Of a stretch of DNA of 64,000 nucleotides, positions 45,894 to 58,430 are shown in pieces. Each line of letters begins with the position of its first letter. Position 1 is the first letter of the stretch. The DNA lies in the NCBI GenBank assembly GCA_026545765.1, contig JAIFAC010000431.1, positions 1 to 64,000 on the forward strand, read 5' to 3'. A program made the position numbers and the translations under genes. The DNA is from Plantago major (lineage: Eukaryota > Streptophyta > Magnoliopsida > Lamiales > Plantaginaceae). The notes under the pieces are model-generated. The model ran no database searches. It had not been told where the DNA came from and saw only the letters and a list, made by a program, of their open reading frames with translations.

Positions 45894-47947
45894 TCAAGCT
45901 CCAGTTTTACACTCTTCATCAACTTTACCAACAGCTTCAAGTATTGATGAGTATGTTATGGTATCATATTCAAACCCATTTGACTGCATCTCCTTCATTA
46001 ATTTTGCGGCTTCTTCCAACATACCAGCACGACTGAAACACCCTAGAAGAGTGTTGTACGAGACAGCATCTGGCTTTATATCGAAATCTTCATCTTTGTA
46101 ACATCTCAATTGCCCTCTCCGGCCCACCCTTTCTGGCCAAGCCGTTTAAAATAATGTTATAAGAGTTGCTGTCAGGGGTACAACCAGTTTCTTCCATGCA
46201 TTGAAACAGAGACTGAGCCTCTTCGAGCCGCCCAGTCCTCACCAGCCCTGACATTAGTGCATTATAAGCATAGACGTCAGGAGTGCAACCTTGCCTTTTC
46301 ATCTCGTTGAACAGATCAACAGCCTCATTCAGACGTCCACATTTCCCGAAATTCTTTATCATCACAGCATATGCACGACTATTTGAGGATCCACACTTTT
46401 CCTTGAGCTCTTGAAATAACTCATTAGCAGCATCATAGCGCTTTACCCGCCAAGATGGTTAATTGTTGCACATGCAGTTGGGGATGGAAGCATCCCCTTT
46501 TCATCCATTTCCGCCAGCATTTGCAGAGCTTTATCTAAGCTATTTTTCCTACAAAACCCATCGATAAGGATTGAATAAGTAAAAGAACAAGGAGTAATTC
46601 CACTGTTTTTCATTTTCGTATACCATGATGTGATCTCAGATAATGGGGCTTTTGATTCAAATAGGACTTTGATGATAGTATTATAAGTCACCACATTTGG
46701 TTTACAGCTCATTGACTCCATACTTTCGAAAAGTCTAAAAGCATCCACCAAGCGTCCTGCCCTTCCCAAGAAATTTATAACATTGTTTATAAGCACAACA
46801 TCGGGCTTACAACCATCTTTCAACATGTTTACAAATATTGAGTAAGCTTCTTCGACCCTACCAGCTGCACCGAGGCCCCTTATCATTTCCGTATAGGTAT
46901 ATACAGTTAGTGTGCAACCAGCTTGTTTCATCTCCTGCACTAATCCTAATGCCTTTTCAACCTTGCCCATTTTGAAGTAAACACTCAGTAAAGTAGTATA
47001 TATCTTTGGAGAGGGGTACAAACCATTATCATTCATTTCCTCAAACAGCCTAATTGCAATTTCATTGCGGCCTAATTTTGCAAAAGAAGATATGAGAGAA
47101 CTGTATGTAACAGTGTCCCGGAAGCAGCTACCTTCGTTGCACATCTCATTATATAACTCGTGAACTTTCTCATGATGACCCTCTTGCATCAGCATCACGA
47201 TTAAGGAATTATATGTGCTAGTCGTTGGTCTACACTTTCGGTTTTTAATCTCATAAAAGATTGAGAGCGCTCTGCTCACCATCTTTGCCTTTCCCAAAAC
47301 CCTGACAATTTCAGACAGGTCCATGGGAGAAATAGTGCATGAACTCCTGACCATTTCTTGGATTGTTTTCCACATTCCACCAACCAATCCTGCTTCATCG
47401 AAGCAACGTACGAGGGCCATGTAAGTAGTAACATCATGCTCAAAATACCTTGTTTTCCCGGCCCACTTGAAGAACTGCAACTTTGCATTGACATCCACAT
47501 CCACTTGTAAAACCGCATTAACTAATCTATGGCTAACCTTCATTTTAAGCACCTGAAAAGCCTTTTCTGCATCACGACCCCATTTAAATATCTTTAAAAT
47601 CCTTATAAACCTTGCATCAAGTGTTCTCGCCGAGCTGACCTTCCCTACACTGGAAGGCCTCTCAACAGGCGGTTGCTCATCTTTTGGAGGTCCCAACCGG
47701 AACATTTCAACGATCTTTCTCTGCAGAATAAAGAAGCAAAACTTAACATGACTCGTTTACAAATCCCTGTAACCTTATGTACTAACTTATTAACCAAACC
47801 AAAATTGCAATGATTTCATTTACTGCATACAGAACAGTAGTAAGTTTCACCTGTCTGCTTGATCCTCACAGATAAGCAAGAACAACTGTGTATTCCTCGT
47901 TTCCCCAAACAGGTATCACTGGCCAACATTTTTCCTTGAAGCCCCAT
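45894..47947 (-). CDS. P-class PPR protein, At3g16010-like (frame shifts)
   Basis: A P-class pentatricopeptide repeat protein; such proteins bind organellar RNA in mitochondria or chloroplasts and act in its processing or stability. The main exon (47705 down to 45894) encodes about 600 residues. After [20 protein letters not shown] and [17 protein letters not shown] come about 12 tandem 35-residue motifs, e.g. [78 protein letters not shown]. Motif order and the ending [14 protein letters not shown] correspond closely to Arabidopsis At3g16010. Two places change frame: one base near 46443 ([10 protein letters not shown]) and a net shift of one near 46100 (ML|..DIKPD), the latter best explained by two single-base losses. 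A possible first exon with ATG at 47945-47947 and donor at 47850 precedes an acceptor (CTGCAG) ending near 47721; its phase does not quite fit. Motifs are otherwise undecayed. Confidence 0.88.
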
Positions 47948-49190
47948 AGCTCAGACTAAGAATTCATTCCTGTAACAATGACAAAAGAACTTCCAATCAA
48001 AACTCTTCGATTGGGTTCCTTCTAGACTAGTATTATAAAAAAGTGAATATGGCTACTTTAACTCCATTCTACATGGTTCAGGGAATGCATTCTCAGATGA
48101 TTTCTTAATTTCTTTTTCTTTTTGAATCAAATAGTTAACAAAATCAAATCTTTGTTAAAAATATGTATAAGAAAAGCTGAGCTGTTACCAGAATTGAGTG
48201 GGGAATTTTGTCAGTCAGTTGGTGGGCAATATAGAATGAACATTTTACCAGTAAAGTTGATGAGAAAGAAATAACGAATGATGTAAAAAACAAAGAAACA
48301 AATGAGCTAGTTACTGGTAATGGATCACTTACACAGAAACATGAACGAAGCGAATCAAATGGAGAATTGATCAAGGAGCAGAATTGGACAATACAAAACC
48401 TAACTGAAAAAAACTCTATCAAATTGGTAACGGTTCAGAGCAATTCCGATGGTCCGAATTCATCGAACCGAGTAGGATACGAATTATGAAGAACTTAGAT
48501 TGACAATTGCAAGAACTAATTGGGGAAGAAGAAGAAGAAGACCATTGATATGTTTATTCATCGGCTGGATCAGGACATTTGGGCTGGAACGGTTTTAATT
48601 GGCCGTGTAATTTGGAATTTTGGATACATACTAGTTCATGTTCTGCTCCCTAGTCGCTGCCACATAACTTCATACATTTATTACTAAGAAATCATTCACG
48701 ACACTGATTTTAAATAAAATAAAATATACGCTCATCTATAACTTTTTCAATAATTGATGCGTCCTCACCTCTGCCCCGACTCGTCAGAATCTAATTTGCT
48801 TAGAAAAAGAACTGCCTAACCTAAACCAAATTGAAACAAAAAAATACATGACACAATTAATTGGGTCTGGTGACCAACAACCCAACCCCGGAAAAAAGAT
48901 TCACAACACCCCCCCCCCCCCAAAAAAAAATCATGTCACGAAAATAATTTTTCGCATGATTTGATATTTTTGTGGTCAACACACCCACCCTAAAAAATAT
49001 CAATCCACAAATATAATTAACATTTTCAAATGATTTTAAATTCTCTAACGAATGAGGAGTGGGACTCGCCTCAAACAAATTTAATATTTTACATAAATAA
49101 TTTGTAATATATGGGTCCACCCACCTAATCCCCCACCCCCAACTTTTTTTATTTCACTATCCTACACCGTGTCACGCAAGTCGATTTATT
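47948..49190. other. 5' flank of the PPR gene and intergenic DNA
   Basis: It has a GAAGAAGAAGAAGAAGA run at 48526, and adjoining C and A homopolymers (48908-48929). No gene seen. Confidence 0.5.
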
Positions 49191-49520
49191 TTGGGTTCAT
49201 ATGCTCAATCGAAAACCATTATTTTGAATAGGTATGGGAAGGTTCACTTGTATGGATTACCCGATCGAAAGTTTCCAGATATGCCAAGGGTAGAGGACCA
49301 CGTAGATAAACGCCCCTACTTGCTTATCATTATATTAGAGGATGTAGGCAAACCGCTTCCGTTGAAACTAAGTGAACTTTTCTCATGGATGGCTCATTAT
49401 CATTTCTATGATGAAAACCTTTTGCCCAATATCGATTCTAGATATCAAATTCACCTTGATAATATACTTAATCGATTATACTTCAACCCGTTGATGCTAC
49501 CCACCCATTTGGGCCTTTAA
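49191..49520 (+). other. Unidentified open frame, possible coding fragment
   Basis: About 100 codons are open, including YGKVHLYGLPDRKFPDMPRV and LKLSELFSWMAHYHFYDENL. The composition is protein-like (many charged and aromatic residues) and richer in GC than its flanks, but I recognise no family and see no splice context. It might be a transposase or gene fragment. Confidence 0.3.
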
Positions 49521-50344
49521 AGTTTTCATAGATCTGTAAGAATCGCTATGAAAAGATCAGAAATGAAAAGAAAACGTAAAGCCATTCAAACTCTATAGAT
49601 ATTGAGGATCTAGACCCCATATCGTATATGTTTATCACCTATTTAGGACACTAACCATATAATCGACATTTAGTGTAGGTGTAAGTCCGATAAGGATACA
49701 ACCTCAACTTCCACCGAGATTGCCGATGCTATAATTTGTTTGAATGCAATAAATATTTTCCTAAAATTTTAGGATGAAGCAAATATATACAATTGTTTCG
49801 CTCATTATCATGATTGTTGTGGCTGCTTAATTTGTAAATAATACTCGCCTTTACCCGTTTCCATCTAGAATGTGCATGACGCCAATTTATCAATTTTTTT
49901 ATGTATAGAAATATGTGCTAATAATCACACCGGATGCTATTGTTGTTATGAATTATTACCGATTCGCCAAAATTCGATGTAATATGGTAGATCCCATCAA
50001 ACAACTCTTTCAAGATTTCGAGTTATTCTGTCAAACAAAAGAATTAATTTGTAAAAGAATTACATATTTAAAGAATAGTGATTGTTTCGTTAATGAATAA
50101 AATCGCAGAATCCTGCTAAAACATTTATTATAACCTGCTTTTCGATTCTAATCATAGCTAAACAACCTTTAATCATCAACATTACTACCGTTGTTGCTCC
50201 ATTATATTAAACATGATTATTCGATTTTGTTTCATTTTTATCAAATTGAGATGTTTTGCAAATGAATTCCTATACGTTCTAAGCCTTACCAATTAGTTAC
50301 ACAATACTTTAATCATATTGTAAAATTGTGTCAATACAAAGATA
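49521..50344. other. AT-rich intergenic DNA
   Basis: No features recognised. Confidence 0.5.
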
Positions 50345-50582
50345 AACTCCTTAAAGAAATATTTTGGTCTTTTTATCTTTAAGGAGATTTTTTTGAACTT
50401 GAGAATTACTTTACACGCAAAATGTATAAAACAAAGTTATATTAGTAAAATATACTTAATTTATTTTCATAATATAATTTTATTATATTTTTTTGTCGTG
50501 TAGTCTGAGCGTAATTTACAGTCAAAGTTCGGAAAAAAAGTCTCCTTAGAAAGCTTTTAAAAGACCGAAGGGAGTACTACAT
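50345..50582 (+). mobile_element. MITE family A, copy 2
   Basis: The left end AACTCCTTAAAGAAATATT...TTTAAGGAGATTTTTTT and right end AAAAAAGTCTCCTTAGAAAG...GACCGAAGGGAGTACT are inverted copies of each other. The middle is near-identical, in reverse, to 7300-7400. There is no coding capacity. Confidence 0.75.
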
Positions 50583-52594
50583 AAAGAAATAAACTTGTAG
50601 TAAAAATTACATTCACGGGACCAGTTATGAAGAAAAATAAACTCCACATTTTAATATTCCATAACTTTTCCAAGACCCGCCTGAAGTAATTATACTCCCC
50701 TATATTAAAAGGAGATAATCAATAAAAATAATTATATGCTTGTTTTTCATTAAAAAAAATATGCAAAATAGTTATTTGAAGTGTTATGTGATAGTGAGTT
50801 AAAATTAAGTTGTAATCACATATTTTAGCTTTCATGTGTTTATTAGTTGATCTATATGTATATCTTCTTGTTTAATTCAAAACATGACTTGTCAAATTTG
50901 ATGCTTATTGTCAAATTCTCCCCTCCGCTTCTTGTATAATTGATGCAATGATTCCGTCTTCAAATTGGTTACTCCACTGGATGACTAAGAAAGACATCAA
51001 TATTGTTATAGAATTATAGTGAAATATTTAAATATGTTAAGAGTAACTTTTGCGAGAGACGTCTCTCAGAGTGACCAAATCAAACACCACATATTTTGTC
51101 ACAAAGATTGCATGTTTAGCTACAAACATCACATATATATCACATACAATTGCAATGACATATATACTTACATTTCTTAATTACAACTAATGTGCTTTTA
51201 CAACTAATGACATATATAAATTTTTATGGTTTACTAAAAAATGCAACAAAATCCTTGAAATATATCAAAACTTTAAGAATTACAACGATACATGCACACT
51301 TTACGTAACCTTAACATTTTCCCTAAAACCATAAACATTTTTTCTAAAACCTAGCTTACACTTTGTTCCCTAAAATATTAACTCTACGTAAACTTTTTTT
51401 GTTTTGATTTATTTTTATGGTTTTTTTTTTTTTGAGTTTTACGTATATAAAGTTAAAAACTGGAATGTCTTACGTGAAATTGTTCACGTGGTTGTTTATC
51501 GACTAAAATTGAGTTTTGCCAAAATTTCTTATTTGTATGCACTCTAAACTATGCAACCTCGAGATAAACTATTATTTATCAACTTCAAAACTCAAATGTA
51601 CTACTAAACCCTATCAAACTCGCAATCCAACGCTAAATACAAAATTTCAAAAATCAACTCCAGTCGAGTTACTATTATATCAACACTAAATTGAAACTCA
51701 AGTTGAGTTTAAATCGAATGCCAAACATTAGGTTGATTTTTTTATCAAAAGCATATGGATTTAAATGACAATATTTTAGAATAAACGATACTCCAATTTC
51801 CGAGAGTATAAAAACTATATAAAACCGATAAAATTTTAAAAACTCTTACACACATCACTTCACTCTTACACACCCTATATATATTAACCCTATAAAATCT
51901 ATAAAAATTAACTCTATCACAAACTCGTTTTCTCAAAATTCAATTACTATTCATGCTATAACCCTATTAAAATCCGTCAATTTAAGTTGCATGTCAAATA
52001 AATCGAGTGTAATCAAATAAAGATGTATATGTATGCTTTACTCAATTATACTACGCTGATAGACGCAGTTTTTTTTTGGAGCAATTTTCACGACATTAAA
52101 AGTGGTAAAATACGTTGATAGAGGAGTTAAATATACTCAATTACATTTTTCAAGTTTAAGAGAAAGATGGCCAAAAATATAGAAAGCCCAATAATTTATT
52201 TCCTAATTTATATATATGTCACTTAATGACTTAGAGTGGACTTTCGAATCTTTACACCTTACAAAAACTATAATAAATAATCCATTAAGACCACCTCAGC
52301 AGAGGGAATGGACAACCCTGAAAAAACTTGACCAATGAAAGAATAGAAAATTGCCACACAATTGAGTGAATTGAATGGTCTGGAAATGCTTTAAATCTTT
52401 TTTGATTAATTTATAATATAGATAAATTGAAATTTATATTCAAAATGTTCCATATAGTGAGTATATAAGATAGAAGATAATATTTGAATAAATAATGAGA
52501 AAAAGTAGAAAACGGGTGAGAATTCAAATGTTGATAAGATGATGGTTTTATTTAATCCAATAATGCTACTTTACTACTAATTTTTAAAGTGTCC
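50583..52594. other. AT-rich intergenic DNA
   Basis: No gene recognised. Contains a small palindrome AGAGACGTCTCT at 51055 and short T runs. Confidence 0.5.
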
Positions 52595-53038
52595 ATTTGT
52601 AATCGGATACCTCAATAAATATTGATTTCTTTAATAAATAGAGGGGTATTAAGTATTTAATAAATGCTATATTTTTAAAATTTTATTAGTTCCCTTTATA
52701 TCAATTAATAAACCCACCTAATGTTTAATTTAATATAATAATTTAATTTAATAAAATATTCAAGTTTGGTGTCTATGGATTCGCGGTGAATCTATATATA
52801 TGTTCAAAATATTTTTGAGTTTTGTAGATAAATATATATGAGATGAAATAAAATTATATATGGATTCAACATATTAAAAATAAATCATGGAGTTATATGT
52901 ACTACGCCTTAAATACTTAACAACCAATCAAAATACATTTAGAAAAAACTCCACTAATAGAATGCTCAATAGTGCCACGTCAAAGATTACATACTTTTAA
53001 CCACAAGACTTGAAATAGGCTTTTCATATAGATATAGA
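52595..53038 (-). mobile_element. Dispersed element with one ~290-bp unit and a Helitron-like 5' end
   Basis: 52600-52900 matches the left flank and one unit of the 34-kb array (TTTAATAAATGCTATATTTT, GTGTCTATGGATTCGCGGTG, ATATATGTTCAAAATATTTT, TGTAGATAAAT). At the right, the minus strand starts A|TCTATATCTATATGAAAAGCC at 53038, closely resembling plant Helitron 5' ends. The left end is not resolved. Confidence 0.55.
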
Positions 53039-54633
53039 TTTTTAACCGCTCCAAAAACAAATAAAAATACAACATGCCTAATAAAGAATAACTAGTACAT
53101 CGCCATATAAATTTCTTTAAATATTAAACAAATTAAAAAAACATATTAAGTATAATTTAATTTAATAAGAAAAATAATGGCAACAAACATTGGTAAGCAC
53201 CTCATTGTATACCAAATTATGGTGTTTGGTTGCACCTTCAAATCGAAGTTCTCAATTTGGAACTATATCATTCATGAAGTTGAGTTTGCCTCTTAATTGA
53301 ATTTCTATGTTGCAATTATCACATTTTAGAGTTAATTTACCTCCAAATAGAGTTTCAAAGTTGAGATTTTACTTTTATTATCGTATTTTTCCAACGTTTA
53401 CTATTCAATAAAATTTTCAAGTCGACCATACCATTTTTTAAACTTGGTTTATACTTCAAATCGAGTTGTCAAATAAAATTACGTACTCCATTCTTAAAGT
53501 ATTTTCCATATAGTGGGTTTACCATTTGAATATAGTCCTCAAATTGTAACTATGCCATTTTAGAGAGTCGGTTTGAGTTCCAAATATTGATCTATCTCAT
53601 TCTTAGAGTTCATATTACCAATTAGATCCCTAGTTAAACGATCTCATTCCTAAAGTTGAGTTTACCATTCTATTGAGTTTCATAGTTGAAATTATTTAAT
53701 TCTTAGAGTTTATTTACCATCCAATTTAGTTCCCAAGTTACAATTATCATATTGTTAGTAGTTCCTAAGTTAGAATTTAGTGAGGTTCACACTTCAGTAA
53801 AGTGCTCAAGTTGTAATTATCTTATCGCTACGCTTAGTTTGCACTTTGAAAATTGATCTAAAGACCCAATTATCTCATTCAGTGGTTTATCTTTCAATCG
53901 TATTCTAAGCTCCACTTATGACATTCAGAGACTTGGTTTACATTTGAATTAGATTCCCAAGTTTTGGGACTCACGCCTATAATCTGGCTTATCCTCAATA
54001 TAGTGTCTAAGTTGGAATGATCTATTATTCTATTATTTCCCAATTAGTCGAAGTTTCCACTTCTAGTTGAGCTCCGTATCGTGTTTACCCCATTTCAAGA
54101 GTCATACCATTTCAATCGAACTTTCAACTTGAAATATTACATTCTTAGATTATTCCAAATATTGTGATTTACCCATTTAATAGAGTTCCAAGTTGTAGGT
54201 ATCACACTAGAAATATTTGCTTGAAATTGAAGCCACAAGTTGGAATCATCACATTTTGTGAGTCGAGTTCACCATCCGATTTGAGTTCAATCAATGATCT
54301 AATTATCATAGTTTGTATACCTTCGAAGTCGATGAGTCCCTGTTGTACGATCCCTTTCTTAGCGATCTTTCCGTGATAGTGTGGTTTACTATTCTAGCAT
54401 AGTTCCTCACAATTGTAATTATTCCAATCTTAGAATTTGTTTATCCTTCAAATTGAATTTTCAAATGCAACTATTACATTTTTAGAGTGTTCGCTATATA
54501 GTTTGCTAACGCTTAGATCGAAGTTTGAATTATCTCAATCATAACATATGTCTAGCGCCAATTGAGATCCTAATCCTAATTATCTTATTTTTCGATTATA
54601 TTTCCAAATAACATAGATCGCTTTTCATTGATA

Positions 54634-55160
54634 TGTCGCTCCATTTTACCAACACATGTCCTTTCACGCCAAGACTTTGTCCTCGCTCACAAGACCGAAA
54701 CTTCCCAAAGAGGGTCACCCATCATAAGATTGCTTTAGAGCAAACACTCTTAACTTTGGAGTTCTTATCGATGGATTACCGAAGAAAGTTTCACCTTTCT
54801 ACTATGAATATCATTCTCAATCCCTTTAAACCCTTTGAAATTCATCTAAACTTTCGGTTTTACATTTGTATCGCCCATCTGCTAATGGCCGAGGACAAAC
54901 CCTTTAGGCCCATGCCGCTACTGTAATGATTGTGATATGTCGTCCCACTATACAAAAACATGTCCTTTCTCGCACAACTGCCTTTCACTGTATGCAAACT
55001 TGAACTTCCCAATTGATAACTCATCCTAAGAATGCTCCATAGCAAGTACACTTAACTCTCGTGTTCTTATCGGAGATTCCGAGAAAAAGGTTCACCTTGT
55101 TTGTATGAGAATAGCTTAATTCCTTTAAACTCTTCAAACCAATATGAAACTTTCCTACAG
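54634..55160 (+). mobile_element. Cassandra-like TRIM: two LTR-like units with 5S rRNA-derived sequence
   Basis: Two direct copies, starting TGTCGCTCC at 54634 and TGTCGTCCC at 54938, each contain a block that reads as the reverse complement of plant 5S rRNA: ACTTCCCA..., GGTCACCCATC, then CTTAACTTTGGAGTTCTTAT (54700-54785), and ACTTCCCA, TCATCCTAAG, CTTAACTC, GTTCTTATCGG (55013-55085). This arrangement, 5S sequence inside the LTR, defines Cassandra TRIM retrotransposons, which code for no protein. The units lie 304 bases apart, so either the interior is only about 80 bases or these are two abutting LTRs. The second LTR loses similarity after about 55154. Confidence 0.8.
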
Positions 55161-56718
55161 CATATCCTAAGCATTTTCCCACATAGTGAGGTTTACTCAT
55201 TGCATAGTTCATAAGTTGTAATTACCTTATTCTTAGATTTAGTTTACCATTCATATATATATATATTTCTTTTTAATATTTTCCCATATAGTGTATTTTA
55301 CTATTTAATATAATTCTCAAGTTTGATTTATCCTGCTTTTAGAGTCATTGTGTTCGAATGAAGTTTTCAAGTTGCAATTATCTCATTTTTAGAGTTGATT
55401 TTCCTTCGAGTGAGTTCCCAAGTATGAACTATCCCATTCTCTCAAAGTTCGCTTTATAAATCGTTGGAACTAAGTTTTCAAGTTGGAAGAATCCCATTTT
55501 TAAGTCGTTTCAAAATCGAAGTTTCCAAATGTAAGTGATTTCATTATCAGTAGTCAGTTCCAATTCACATCGAGTTCCCGTTAGAATTATCTTATTCTGT
55601 AGAGTTGATTTTACCTTTTAAATCGAGTTCCTAAGTTGTAATCATTTATTTATTATATTTTTCCTTTATAATGTGGTTTACTTGGAATATAGTTCTCAAG
55701 TTGGAATTATTCCATTCAGAGTTTATTTGACATTCAAATTTAGAATTATCTCATTGTGAGTTGAATTTAACCCCTAATCGAGTTCTCAAGTTTGAATTGT
55801 CTTATCTATTAGGTTCGCTTACGCTCGGACCGAGTTTATAAGTTGGAATTATCCGCTACTAATAATATTCTCCTAAATAGTGTGGTTCACTCTTTGAATA
55901 GAATCATCATGTTTGAATTATACCCTTCAATCGAAGTTATCAAATTGGTAGCATCTCCTTTGTAGAGTATTCTCTCATACAAAGGTGCTTTTACCTTTAA
56001 TAGTGTCCCAAATTGCAATTATAATTCATTCTTATAGTTAGGTCACCGTCGAATCGAAGTTCTCAATATGGATTATCCTGCTCTAGAATAATTTTTCATA
56101 TATTATGATTTGCACTTCAACATATTTTCCAAGTTGTAATTATCCAATGAGTCGAAGTTGGTGCAATTGAAATCGAGCTCCCAAGTTGGATTTATCTACT
56201 TATTGTTTCCGATTTTACACATCGAATCGAAGTTACCAAGTTTGATTATCTCATTTCGAAGATAACTCTAATTATCATTCAAATTGAAGTTCATAAATTT
56301 GTTGTGTACTTATTTCTTCCATTGAGCTTATCGATTTCGTCGATTTTTCATGTTGTCTATCATTCTCCTTATTCACCCTCCATCGCTTTTTCTTCTTAGC
56401 GGCATAAAGATTCAAATCGACTCATATGTTGTCAAGATCAGCATCCCAAGTCAATATTTTGAATATCATTCATCAATTCGCTTCAATTTTTCTACTGAAT
56501 CCGATCAATTATGTTAATATGATTTATTCACAATGTGCTGTATCGATCTATTCTTTCTCTTGTCCATTTTACTCAAGTATGTAGTGGTTTTCGCCTATAT
56601 TCCTTAACTACTTATTATGCATATTGATTTAATCAACACTAATACATAAGATATTATTAACATTCATGTAAGTCCGAAATCATTTTATTTAGTTTATCTT
56701 ATATGTGAGGAGGAGCAT

Positions 56719-56759
56719 TCTATTTCTTTTCTTTTCTTTTCATTTCTTTTCTTTTTTCT
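56719..56759 (+). repeat. TTTTC-rich pyrimidine tract
   Basis: Tandem TTTTC units over 41 bases, inside the right part of the 58-bp array but not built from its words. Confidence 0.9.
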
Positions 56760-57610
56760 GCACAAATTGTGCTTGTTTGTGTAACAATTAAGTTATTATT
56801 GAATAACGATTTTCTCGATAGGAAATTTAGTTTACCTAATCCATTGAGTACTCAAATTGAAATTATCTAGTTCAGAAGTTGATTTACCTTTCAATTAATT
56901 GTAAATATACCTTTCTTAGTATATTCCCTTATAGTGTGGTTTACTATTCAAACATAGTTTTTAAGTTGTATTAATTATCACATTCTATAGTTTGTTTACC
57001 CTTCAAATTGAGTTTTCAAAGGAATTATCACATTCTTTACTTTAGTATTTTTTCATATAGTGTGGTTTACTTTCTAACGTGGTTCTAAAGTTTTAATTAT
57101 TCGCTTACAGAGTGGGTTGAGTTTACCATTTGAATTGAGTTTCTATGCCCTAATTATCTCTTTTTGTAGATTATTTTTCCGTATAGCATGGCCTAACCTT
57201 CCAAGAGAGTTCCAAGTTGAAATTATTCATATAATTTTTTTGCCCTTTCAATCGAGTACCCAAAATGTAATATTCATTTTTAAAGTTGAGTTTACTATTT
57301 GAATTGAATTGTCAATATAAAGTTATCCCATTTTAGAGTTTGTTTACTCACGAATTGAGTATCTAATTAAGGAGGAATTATCCATTGCCAGAGTTTGTTT
57401 ACCCTTCATTGAAAGTGTATATGTATGGAATTATGCCTTCATACAATTTTTTCACATATAGTTAATGTGGTTTACTATTCCAATGTAGTTTCCATGTCGA
57501 TTTATCCAATTTTCATATTCCTTCGACCTTCTAATCAGTTTTGAAATTGCAATTATTCCATTCTTAGAATTGGACTCAACCACACGTAGTGTTCGCTTCA
57601 CCCGACTGCT

Positions 57611-58264
57611 TGTTTTAACTCTGCACCCACCTTGCAAATTCTATGATATTTTCGATCTCAATTCCATCGACTTAACTCTAAACCGATAAAAAATAAATTT
57701 AAATATAGACCTTTTTATAAAAAAGTGAATTAAAATAAATGTAACATGTGAAGATAGGAAATGATATTAAAATATGATAATAAACACATTCGTAGACGCA
57801 TATTACCCGTCAATTTCAAAACTTCGCACGTCATGCATATTCTTTTAGATGAGTTAAGAGATGTATAAACGATGTTGAAACCACATCTGTAGTCATATTA
57901 TTGTTTTACCAATCTTGTCATAAACGAATACTTTAAGACCATTCCAAGGGTAACCCAATATAGATTAACATTAATTGATATGACTAAATACAGGTGAAGG
58001 GAGGTAGAGATCGATGTGAGAGAAAGTTGGTAATCCATCAATTTCGCCATAGTAAAGCAAATTGATATAGGATTGAGACTGTAGATCTCGAGTTATCGGC
58101 ACTTCAATGAGTTCAAAATGAATTCTAACGCATAAAAAACGTAAATGAAACTTACCATTTTATTCAAATATTGAACTTGTTCGATTCGATAAGGTCAATC
58201 CTACCCATTGAAATCACCAAAAAGTATAATCAACTCGAGGGTAAGAATTTCACAATGAGATAAA
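57611..58264. other. Intergenic DNA right of the array
   Basis: No gene or repeat recognised. Confidence 0.5.
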
Positions 58265-58430
58265 TAAAGTTAGGCTCTCGTTTCTTCAACTCAAATTTAC
58301 CGAATCGAATCGAATCGAATCAATTGTAGTATAAAATATAATAAGGTAATCGAATCAATGGAATCAATTGAATTGAATCAACTTAATCGAATGAGTTTTC
58401 CATTGAAGAGAAGAACAGCCTTAGTTGCTT
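58265..58430. mobile_element. MITE family B, copy 2
   Basis: Left end AGGCTCTCGTTTCTTCAACT, right end GAAGAGAAGAACAGCCTTAG, centre GAATCGAATCGAATCGAATC followed by TGTAGTATAAAATATAAT, the same core as at 33.5 kb. Confidence 0.8.

Larger units (their letters stand above)
53215..57610 (+). repeat. 4.4-kb degenerate tandem array of ~58-bp units
   Basis: From 53215 to 57610 the plus strand repeats the same words in the same order: TTTACC(A/T)TTCAA, then (T/C)GAGTTCCCAAGTTG, then AATTATCTCATTC, then TTAGAGTT. TTTAC words at 56831, 56883, 56940, 56995, 57066 and 57122 are 52-71 bases apart. A second unit type begins TATTTTCCCATATAGTG and then GTGGTTTACTATTC, e.g. at 53500, 55172, 55279, 55660, 56919, 57045, 57170 and 57445. 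Where both types alternate the larger period is about 107-126. About 70 units have diverged by perhaps 20-35 percent. There is no coding frame. The array is interrupted at 54.6-55.2 kb by the Cassandra-like insertion. Confidence 0.85.

Noticed and set aside
54699..55085. Genuine 5S rRNA genes
   Set aside because: Both blocks are diverged and truncated, and sit inside direct repeats with the layout of Cassandra LTRs.
53215..57610. CRISPR-like array
   Set aside because: Units are diverged throughout, with no constant repeat and variable spacer pattern, and the genome is a plant.
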